Of a stretch of DNA of 16,052 bases, positions 1 to 7,741 are shown in pieces. Where the stretch lies: NCBI RefSeq assembly GCF_000003605.2, contig NW_003144004.1, forward strand, positions 1-16,052, in the 5' to 3' direction. The translations under genes and the position numbers were made by a program. Under the pieces are notes generated by a model that was given only the letters and a program-made list of their open reading frames with translations, was not told the origin of the DNA and made no database searches. How positions within the stretch are numbered: position 1 is the first letter of the stretch; every line of letters begins with the position of its first letter. Source of the stretch: Saccoglossus kowalevskii. Taxonomy: Eukaryota > Hemichordata > Enteropneusta > Harrimaniidae.

Positions 1-126
1 CAATTGCTGTCAGTCATTTGTTTTTTGTTCTTGGACTTGAAAAATATCACTAATATTATGATTTATTTTTAAATATATGTATGTTATTTCCAATAAAATT
101 CATGTATGTTATTTTACTTTCATTAG

Positions 127-142
127 GGTGATACGCAAAGTG
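127..142 (+). pseudogene. Copy 1 exon 2, 16-nt microexon
   Basis: The sequence TTTCATTAG|GGTGATACGCAAAGTG|GTAAGA matches in position, length and phase the microexon of copy 2. It encodes GDTQS plus one base. It begins in phase 0 and ends in phase 1, so its last G joins AG of the next exon to give Glu, followed by the first Cys of the WxxW domain. The matching paralogue is the main support, since 16 nt alone would not be convincing. Confidence 0.7.
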
Positions 143-399
143 GTAAGAATCGTTTTTTGTATATTTGTATGATTGTATAGTACACAGTGAGTGTGCTTTA
201 GAACTTGATATATAATAAATGTGAAATTATTTGATGTGAAATTTCCTGTTGTATCTAGTCAAAAAATATCATCTGTGGTAATAACTTGTTTATGAAATTG
301 ATTTACTTTAAACTAACAATTTTGTTTCGCTCTTATCCTTCCGCTTTGAGAACAAGTTTTAAAATATATCTTTAATTTAATATTCCTTTCAAAATGAAG

Positions 400-682
400 A
401 GTGTAGGAATTGGACACAGTGGATGGATAACAAAAATGGTGGTCTTGTTAACCCTGCAATTGGTGAATTTGAATACCTTCCTGATCTTCGTAGTCTCTAT
501 GATTTCTGCGAAACCCCTAGCAGTATTGAGTGTCGTACAGTGCTTGTTTACACTATCGTACGAAACTGGACAGACCGTACACTGTGATTTACCCGATGGC
601 TTGATATGCTTTCATGAAGACAATGTGTCCCCTTGTATGAACTACAAGATTCGATTGTGTTGCCCGTTGCCATTGGAAAATG
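400..682 (+). pseudogene. Copy 1 exon 3: WxxW/CysD domain with 5-nt deletion
   Basis: Reading from 402 gives C-R-N-W-T-Q-W followed by MDNKNGGLVNP, GEFEYLPDLR and C-x-x-P-x-x-x-E-C-R, the landmarks of the mucin CysD (WxxW) domain. After the codon for Leu at 543-545 the frame is lost. The intact copy has eight bases (AACCGTAT) between GTGCTTG and ACACTATCG; this copy has three (TTT). The old frame stops at 585. The second half of the domain (GQTVHCDLPDGLICFHED, C-M-N-Y-K-I-R-L-C-C) is still readable in the shifted frame. The donor is G|GTAAGC at 682/683. Confidence 0.85.
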
Positions 683-940
683 GTAAGCAGGGTACACATT
701 TTGCATTAATAGTTTGTAGTAGCATGGGATACCAGTTAAATTAATGACTTGCTTAATTCCATGTATTGTGGATTGTTTTATGATAAACTGATTCAATAGA
801 TTCATAGTATGAGGTACGATAGTATGACGTGACTTAGAACCGATTGTATTCAAAATATTAAGCCCTAGATAAATAATTGCAATTTTAATTTGTATTACGT
901 GAATTTGTAACAGTACTGATTTTATTTTCATTTATACTAG

Positions 941-1307
941 ACGAACTATGTGTTGGTGACAATTTATATAAAATGGTTTGGCAAGGCTCCCTGAAGTGGC
1001 ACGACGCAGATACACAATGCAATGACTTCTTCGCTCCGAGAGACTTTGTTGCCGGTTTAGCTAATTTAGAATCTAACAGTGTACGAAACTCGGTGAGAAA
1101 TTTCATAAAGAATGTTCCGGGATTGTCCGACCCAAAAGGGAAAGGCTACTGGATTGGGTGTCACGACGAGGAAAATGAAGGCATATACGTATGGTTGAAT
1201 GGAGAGAAGGTTAATGTGCCTGACAGTGCCTGGTATTCCTATCCAAACAACAAATATACCGGGAATTGCGATGCAAAAGATGGGGAGCAGGATTGTTGTC
1301 AACTGTG
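941..1307 (+). pseudogene. Copy 1 exon 4: main CTLD exon (open, from a broken gene)
   Basis: This 367-nt exon has acceptor TTTATACTAG|AC and donor CTGTG|GTACGT, starting in phase 1 and ending in phase 2 exactly as in copy 2. It is open throughout. Visible CTLD landmarks are ELCVGDNLYK, GYWIGCHDEENEG, VWLNGEKV, YPNN and DQDCCQLW-type residues (here EQDCCQLW). It is nearly identical to copy 2 in its second half and clearly more different in its first half. Reading past the donor stays open for about 20 codons into the intron (to 1371); I regard that as chance. Confidence 0.85.
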
Positions 1308-1512
1308 GTACGTTGATTCTAATTTCGATATTCTGCTTGCAATCTGTGTTTTATTCAAACATTTTCCATAAAGTGTTATTCAGCTAAACACTTCGTGACG
1401 TACGTGGCGTACTCTGTAATCTTACCAAGTCACTTTATTAGGGCAAAACGAAACGCGTAACTTATGAGTATTGGTTCGTTTATTACTTCATGCATTATAT
1501 TTTTATACATAG

Positions 1513-1593
1513 GAAACGACCAAAAAAAGACCCTACCTTCAAAATGGATGATGTGTGCTGTACAGATAAAAAAGGCTTTCATTTGTGAAGTTC
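1513..1593 (+). pseudogene. Copy 1 exon 5: CTLD C-terminal part with 1-nt insertion
   Basis: The acceptor ACATAG|G completes the Trp codon split by the intron; the exon then reads KRPKKDPTFKMDDVCCTDKK before the frame breaks. The A run at 1568-1573 is one base longer than needed. The correct frame would continue to the CTLD end F-I-C-E-V, but the actual one stops at 1586. The donor TTC|GTAAGC at 1593/1594 matches that of copy 2 (TTC|GTAAGT). Confidence 0.8.
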
Positions 1594-1785
1594 GTAAGCT
1601 TATCATAACATGATTAACTATCAGATCAAAATAGATTCAACTGTTTTTTCCCTATTTAACAGGCAAGACGGAAACAATTTTGAGAGTTTTTTTGTTGTTG
1701 CTCAGAACAATATGATGTGATATTATAGTAGATCGTGTCTCCCCATTTCGTCTATCTGATTATAAAATTTACATTTTACCTCCAG

Positions 1786-1808
1786 CTGGATACTGCGCAA
1801 GTCCATAG
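1786..1808 (+). pseudogene. Copy 1 exon 6: last coding exon, PGYCASP and stop
   Basis: A pyrimidine-rich acceptor (TTTACATTTTACCTCCAG) is followed by CT GGA TAC TGC GCA AGT CCA TAG. Joined in phase 1 to the preceding exon it gives Pro-Gly-Tyr-Cys-Ala-Ser-Pro and stop. The same exon, intron end and 3' flank recur in copy 2 at 9714-9736. Confidence 0.7.
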
Positions 1809-1918
1809 AAGACGACGTCACACCACCATATGGTTTATAAAAAGTAACAATTATAGACGGCGATAAGTAATTATTTAAAATATCATTGATATGTAAATTA
1901 GCGCCACATTACATCATA

Positions 1919-1924
1919 ATTAAA
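1919..1924 (+). promoter_or_regulatory. Candidate poly(A) signal ATTAAA of copy 1
   Basis: ATTAAA lies about 110 bases after the stop codon. The matching hexamer is at nearly the same distance in copy 2 (9845-9850), inside a 3' flank that is similar between the two copies. It is a common variant of AATAAA; no cleavage site can be shown. Confidence 0.35.
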
Positions 1925-1944
1925 GTCATCATTCATCAAATGAC

Positions 1945-2545
1945 GTATGACGCTCTGTGAATATTTATTTGTGTGCATGTGTGTATTTGCATATTTTTAT
2001 TACCTTTTCGTTTATTTGTGTGCTTGAGAGAGAAGATATTCATGTTCCCGCTGTTTTACCTTATATACCATTCCCCGCTCTCTGCGAGATCCAGCGTTAT
2101 ACTTGAAATTGAACGTCAAACCAGGATAAACAAAGGTCATAGCGTCGTAGAAATCGCGTCAAACCAGGCGCCAGATTCGACAATGGATTCTGGGGGTATT
2201 TCCACGCTTAATAATGTGCTGTATAAATTTGATGATGGTGAATTTCGATGAAGTAAAGAAATCTAAATGTAACATTTCCCTGTCAAAAATCGACCTTTCG
2301 ACTTTGAGGTACGGAAAAAAAAAACTGGTTCAAAATTAAATTTTTCGATTTTTGCTGCAGACGCTCGGTTCGTTTCGAACACGCAATAAGCGAGATCACG
2401 CAGTTGAACGGAAAATTACCTATTTAGAGCGGATTTGTATCGATCCTTATGAACAATCATATTATCGGTTGTTCTCAGTTTTCAGTTGTTTATCTTAGCG
2501 TTATTGTGCTGAGAGTTGATACGTCCACCACGTCAGTCTACAGCC
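1945..2545. other. Spacer with no recognisable gene
   Basis: Similarity to the copy 2 3' flank fades near 1945. After that I see no exon with paralogue, domain or splice support. An open frame at 1973-2251 has no recognisable domain and low-complexity hydrophobic content, so it is not called. The stretch includes an A run near 2317-2326. Confidence 0.4.
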
Positions 2546-2645
2546 ATGGATCCGAGCCAGGCGTCATTTTTGTTCCGGGTGTCATTGAAGTCACTGCTAT
2601 CATTTCTAATGTCTTTTGTCTTAGCTGATAATTTCAAGTACAAAT
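2546..2645 (+). CDS. Candidate orphan first exon with signal peptide
   Basis: An ATG in strong Kozak context (GCCATGG) has an in-frame TGA upstream at 2510-2512. It opens 33 codons that begin MDPSQASFLFR and include a hydrophobic run SLLSFLMSFVLA ending in Ala. That is a credible signal peptide with cleavage before DNFKYK. The reading meets a good donor, AAAT|GTAAGC, at 2645/2646 in phase 1. The start MD..Q..F faintly recalls the copy 2 signal exon (MDGQQF), but the exon phase differs (1 rather than 0). Splicing to a WxxW exon beginning AG, as in copies 1 and 2, would create TAG. No following exon was identified. It may be a leftover first exon of a lost family member, the start of another gene, or chance. 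Confidence 0.35.
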
Positions 2646-2649
2646 GTAA

Positions 2650-3960
2650 GCTTTTCCCCTAAGCCTAATACCACGTGTTTGGAAAGCAGAGAAGACTACT
2701 TTGATTTACACTATTGGGTGAATATCCGGCACCTTGATTCTAACTAGCACTTCACTGACACAACGGATGTGCATCACCAAATTCACTACCAAATTAACAC
2801 AAATACACATTTTCCCCAAACAAATACAATATATACACCACCCTATAGTAGTACAACTACTATGGAGTACAGCAACAATGTTTTTTTTCATTTCAAAACA
2901 ATTCCTACGGTTATCTATAATTACTACAATGAACTGTATATATCATACTGTTGTTACTTTTCTTGTACAGTGTCGGTTGTGGTGATATATATCATCGCCA
3001 AACGCTCCCCACCCCGTGACAATAAAGACTTACAAGATGAACACTTTACCAGAGATGTCTGTTATGAGACATGTATTTGAGACAAGCTCTTATCTTGTCT
3101 ATACAGTTGACTATCCCCAACATGCACCTCTCATACATACTTCGCATTATGTATTGTTTCATAGATACATAGAGTTAGAGAGGTCTGTGACAATAAGATA
3201 ACTATTATAATTCAATATACTCCCACTGTGAAGATATTAAGTTTTGGAGAATTAGAAAGTGAAGTCAGTACATACGACTTTTAAACAGAAATGCACTTGA
3301 TATCATAAACTACTTGAAACAATCTGTAATTCTAATTACTTAAAAAAACATATTGTTCTAGTACTTGTCGAGGACTTTTTCTCTGGTAACATTAGATAAT
3401 TCTGTAATTGTAAAAGAGACTTCACATGAAACTGGGTTTATTTTGTTAACCCATGGAAAAAGAATATCAGTACTAGTATTACAGTTTAATCAGTATTTAA
3501 TAACATTGAAATATTAATAGATTTTCCAAACATGGAAATAATCGTATCATCCGCATACATATTCAACTGCTGACAGGAGTCAGATTAAGATCATTCATAA
3601 ATAGATTGAACTCCTGGGGAAAGAAAGTGTACTCTTGATATTTACCCGCTATGATCTTTCTTTCAAATACGATGAGACCCGTATGATTGATTCATTAGAG
3701 CATGGATAACATTCAAGCTTTTGTAATAACATGATACAGTCAATGATCAAATAATTAAACACCTCGAGAAAAGAAAAGATCGAGAAAAACACACACCACA
3801 CATTTGCCTGAATATATGGCTTTAATCAGAGCAGCCTGGCAAGAAAACGATTTTCGAAAACCTAACTGTGCATCATTAATAGAGTTGTTATTATTTAAGT
3901 ATGCGCAGAACGAATCATGAACATATCTGTGCTAGCCAATTGTGTGCCAGAATTGGGTCA
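2650..3960. other. Spacer, nothing recognised
   Basis: This AT-rich non-coding sequence was searched on both strands. Short open frames at 2706-2891 (-), 2734-3080 (+) and 3016-3201 (+) have no domain, no paralogue in the window and no consistent splice context. Parts may belong to the decayed element that is recognisable from about 3968 on. Confidence 0.4.
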
Positions 3961-3967
3961 ATGAATT

Positions 3968-5920
3968 TTAACATTCGATCTATCCCATGATTTGTAAATT
4001 GGTAGCTTTCACATGTCCGGATAAACACCTGAGGTAAATGCTGTGATTGAACAAAGTAGTTAAAGAAAAAGGGATTACATTTTCCGAAACCTCAGAAAAA
4101 GTAGTCTTAATTGTATCTAAACCCATGGCTCTGTGATTAAAATGATTGTGTAGCTGTCTCGTAATAAATTCTTCGGTTAATATAGATATTTTAAAAGATG
4201 CTGCTGAGATCAGTCTAGTAACTCATATAAGCCCGTTATATATCATGCATGTCTTCGGACAATGCACTTTATTTAGCTGGAATCCTTAGAAATAAGATAT
4301 ACAGGATGCATCAATGTCATTGAATATGGAACAGGCAAGAAATTGAAAGACTATATACTCTAATTGACTTGGACACATTATTAAAATCAGAATTTATTGA
4401 AGCGCTAAAATTTTAATTATCCAATAGTACAAAAACAGGCAAAGTGTGGCCCAGCTATCAACGAATGTTGGAAGTTGCCCGATAAATCATCAAAACTGAT
4501 CACAAAGAGTTCTGGCAAATGTATCGTCCAAGCTATATCTGAGTGTTTACCTATATTTGCTGCTGCTGGGAATGCTAATTTACTTAAATCTGCATATATT
4601 TATCTCCTGAGAAGTATTTTAGATGCAGAATGTCCTGCAATGTACATGAAATGTTTACATAGATTTCATTAGTTGCACTAATCAGTAATGAGTTGGTCTT
4701 GGCTCTGATTGGCCATTGAGTGAACTCTAATGTGGTCCTTGAAGAGTAAAGTTGGTTTTAAATAACTAGAGGAATTGGCATGACTGAAGAGCTGTTGATA
4801 ATGTCTCCTCCCATATCCTCGAACTACAACTTTGCCTTGAAGAACTTCAATAATACGGTGTATATATCAAGTGAACAAAAAAATGAGGCAACTGATTCAC
4901 AAATGAAAAGGAACAGACAGGCTAAGTTAGTAAAACTTGCAAACAGGCTTGAAGAACGTTTCTCTGGATAGACAACTTTAAGAAATATTATCACGGATAT
5001 AAATATAAATGTTCAAAATCCTTTCATTGTAAAAGATACAGTTAAATAAATGTGACGGAAAGAAAGAACCCCGTACAGATCAATTGCTGATACATATGCA
5101 TCCTTCTCATTTAATCTATATCTGACGGATGCGATAAGGACAATACACATCAGCGCAGAAAAAGTTACAAATAAAGTCAATATATCAGATGTCAGATTTC
5201 CAACCAAATTTGTTAGACAAGTGATGATTTTCTCTCAAATGATATGAACAGAACTGCCATCTACCTGATTGCAAACCGCATACAACAGAAAAGCAAAATT
5301 ATCATCGATGAGCCATTACAATTAATTTTATCAAACAATTCAACAACCTATATTGGAAAAAAACACATGCTTGTTACTAGTATTACTGTATCATGGAGCA
5401 AAGGACTGCAAGGATCGTTGTTTTCGTTCTGCCAAAATCAAAGGGAAATCAAATGTGTATTAAGATTTTGAGTGACTCTACATCTATAAGCTCGACAAAA
5501 GTATGTCCTCTAACAATTGACCAAGGGCAATTCTGTCTTGTCTGCATGTTCAAAGATCACTATAGACGAATCAAGGTACTATTGAAACCACTGGCCACAA
5601 GGCAATGCTATGCTTGTTTAAGGGGACTCAAGGTAGTGTCCATAGTGTCGCTAGTGTCATTATGCAAACATGAGAGGAAGCCGCAAATCATCCATCTCGA
5701 TAGACCTATTCACAAGTAATGCAGTGAATATGGCATGACAACAGCATGGATCCCAATGAGTGGGACTGGAACGTATATGGCGACATACTTGACACAATTT
5801 CTGCGCAAGTTACACTGCTCGAGATAATCCGATGTAAGTGTTCAACAGAATGCGGTACAATGAAATGTAGCTGCAACAAAAGCTTGTGAAAATTGTCAAT
5901 ATAGCAACTGTGACAATATA
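3968..5920 (+). pseudogene. Decayed repeat-associated gene relic
   Basis: Scattered conserved blocks occur in one order on the + strand, separated by stops and frame changes. They are LTFDLSHDL and IGSFHMSG (3968-4021, with TAA between), LPIFAAAGNANLLKSAYIY (within 4440-4671), RGIGMTEE and YISSEQKNEA (within 4770-4971), TLRNIITD just after, EAANHPSR..TYSQVMQ..IWHDNSMDPNEWDW (5674-5775, two stops inside), and a Cys-rich end LLEIIRCKCSTECGTMKCSCNK (5812-5880), continued in another frame by CENCQYSNCDN. From memory of the family, this order matches a large, uncharacterised, multi-copy protein family in mollusc, cnidarian and other marine invertebrate genomes that behaves like repetitive-element cargo. 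No function is known to me. The many lesions show an old, dead copy. Exact ends cannot be set by eye. Confidence 0.5.
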
Positions 5921-7630
5921 TTCGTCAGTTGCAGATAACGATGAAGTAACAGACAAAGTAGCTGTGTAATTATGAAACATGACATCATGACATCATCCAT
6001 AATGACGTAATTTACCACATAATGACAGTCACCTTCACAAATTTCACCTTTACCAACATTAGATTAAATATAATGTTCAAATGTAGAGTGATGAGAAATT
6101 GTAGAATTCAACAGATATGACTAAATTGTGTTCATTTTATACTGATGGTCTAATTTAGCATATGTAAGGTTTCATAATTTTGGTAACATTTTGATAATTT
6201 ATCATACTTTTCTTTTCGGATTTTTTAATCGCCAACTGCAACTCCTGACGTGAATACGTGCTGGCTAAACCTCTCTATTGTTGTAATTGCACTTATTCTA
6301 TACTAAACTGTACATCTGTTTAGGAGTATGTATCTAGATTCCTACTAAATTTCACCACGTAAAAAATAAACAATATTCTGGCAATTTAATTTATGCATAG
6401 CATATACATCACATTGTTGAAATACAGCTATAGCTAATTCACGTTTATGAAAGAAATCGTTCAATTGTCTGTAACATGACTTGTCAGTCACCCAATCAAT
6501 CTTTGAAATATCTAATATGACTATAAATATTTATTTTAATTTGAACAGCTGCGTTACTGGTCACTGACTCATTTGCAGAATTAAATCGCCACAGTCGGAC
6601 AAAGTTCAACATAATTGGAGGATTAGACTCATAATAACCGTATATTATTCACTTATATTTCGTTTCGGAAATTCAAGTGAATCAAAGTGAATTCTGGTGA
6701 AAATTGATCGATTACACACTATTGTTGTAGCTGAACGTGTTCTTGTAATTACTAACTAAAGTATTCATGTTTTAGAGAAGAAATAATCTAATAGTACGAT
6801 TGACGTAGAACCGTGTCACTACGAGTCGACGACAAGCAGTAATTCTTCTTTTACAGCACTAGCATTTTCCTCAGCTGATTAGAATACACGTCTATTATTA
6901 TTATCTCATGAACAAGCCAAGTTGTCGATTTCTTCAATGATTTTTTAGTTTGTTTTCATTGGCGTTACGTGCATTTTTCCAACCAGTCTGAGTAAATAAA
7001 TGCTGTACATTTCGTATGGTAAATAAATGCTGTACGTTTCGTATGGTGACATAGTATTACAAACTTGATATATATTGCCGTATAAAAAAAAAACATTCTG
7101 TTTTATTCATCTGTGATTTTCGTCTGTTTTGACGGGTATGACATAGAACGACCAGGCTACGTATACAGCCGTAGTTTCTGTTCAAGGAGAAATAACTTGG
7201 CTCGTTCATGTGATAATTTAGAATACTCCTTGAAAAGCATTTATCCCAACATAATAAAACTGTCTATGAACTGAAATAAAGTCGAAATTGGATTCGAAAC
7301 TTAAAATAATAATATTACATATTGCGTGGAACCTGTTTTATGAGAAAACCCCTAATGATATAATAATAATGGCGGTTTCGTTTAATTCGGCGTTTTTGTT
7401 GTAAATTGCATAACACACACTTTCAATCACCAAATGTATACTATAGTTGTTTAAATTGAAATAAAACTCCTGATTGTATATTGTATCGAAATATTTGTAT
7501 GAGTAATAACTACAAAGTGTGCTGGCAAATGAATCCGTTTTAATATACGCGGCCATGATGACTTCCTTTGATGTCAACAGAATGGGTAATTTGTAGTTAC
7601 ATTGCCTGGCAGAACTCGATATCCATGAAT
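5921..7630. other. Spacer upstream of copy 2, nothing coding recognised
   Basis: This AT-rich sequence has many stops in all frames. It holds one short tandem repeat (6993-7046) and no exon that I can support. The minus-strand open frame at 7338-7577 lacks any recognisable domain. The part nearest 7630 presumably includes regulatory sequence for the gene at 7679. Confidence 0.4.
6993..7046. repeat. 2 x 27-bp tandem repeat
   Basis: Two adjacent units of the form TAAATAAATGCTGTACRTTTCGTATGG, at 6993-7019 and 7020-7046, differ at one position (A or G). A small local duplication. Confidence 0.9.
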
Positions 7631-7633
7631 AAA

Positions 7634-7641
7634 TATAAATA
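7634..7641 (+). promoter_or_regulatory. Candidate TATA box of copy 2
   Basis: TATAAATA lies 38 bases before the ATG at 7679. If used, transcription would begin roughly 25-30 bases downstream, leaving a very short 5' leader. The surrounding DNA is AT-rich, so chance occurrence is possible. Confidence 0.35.
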
Positions 7642-7678
7642 CAGCAACTTACTATAATTTTGATAGTTTACCGACAGT

Positions 7679-7741
7679 ATGGATGGGCAACAATTCAGGT
7701 GGTTCGTACATTTGTTTTTAGTCTTATCATGGGCATTTAGC
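7679..7741 (+). CDS. Copy 2 exon 1: signal peptide
   Basis: ATG at 7679 is followed by 21 codons with a Trp/Phe/Leu-rich hydrophobic core and a small residue (Ser) at the end. The donor AGC|GTAAGT follows immediately in phase 0. Frame, length and hydrophobicity match a signal-peptide exon, and the microexon that follows fits its phase. Cleavage would fall near the exon border. Confidence 0.8.

Larger units (their letters stand above)
127..1808 (+). pseudogene. Copy 1: broken WxxW/CysD + C-type lectin-like gene, 5' end outside window
   Basis: Five of the six exons of the family are visible: 127-142 (16-nt linker), 400-682 (WxxW domain), 941-1307 (CTLD part 1), 1513-1593 (CTLD end) and 1786-1808 (last codons and TAG). 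All have GT-AG borders and the same phases as the intact copy at 7679-9736. The signal-peptide exon would lie upstream of base 1. Two lesions are seen. A 5-nt deletion near 546-549, relative to the intact copy, shifts the frame and gives TGA at 585-587. A one-base insertion in the A run 1568-1573 shifts the end of the CTLD and gives TGA at 1586-1588. Either lesion removes the conserved end of the protein. Remaining codons are otherwise well conserved, so inactivation looks recent. The 1-nt insertion alone could be a sequencing error; the 5-nt deletion is less easily explained that way. Confidence 0.85.

Noticed and set aside
394-744. Open frame starting with ATG across the copy 1 WxxW exon, with an apparent hydrophobic N-terminus
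   Set aside because: The first half is the wrong frame of the domain. It only becomes the true domain after the 5-nt deletion, and the ATG lies in the intron just before the acceptor.
548-1302. Minus-strand open frames opposite copy 1, with equivalents at 8255-9128 in copy 2 and 11877-12080 and 13012-13206 in copy 3
   Set aside because: They mirror well-conserved exons on the + strand, have no domains, and appear only because those exons lack stops.
1973-2251. 92-codon open frame downstream of copy 1
   Set aside because: It has no recognisable domain, no splice support and no paralogue beside copies 2 or 3.
5980-6030. Cluster of TGACATCA/TGACGTAA-like motifs resembling CRE or AP-1 sites (also TGACGTCA near 15217)
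   Set aside because: Short motifs without a nearby supported promoter; expected by chance at this number.
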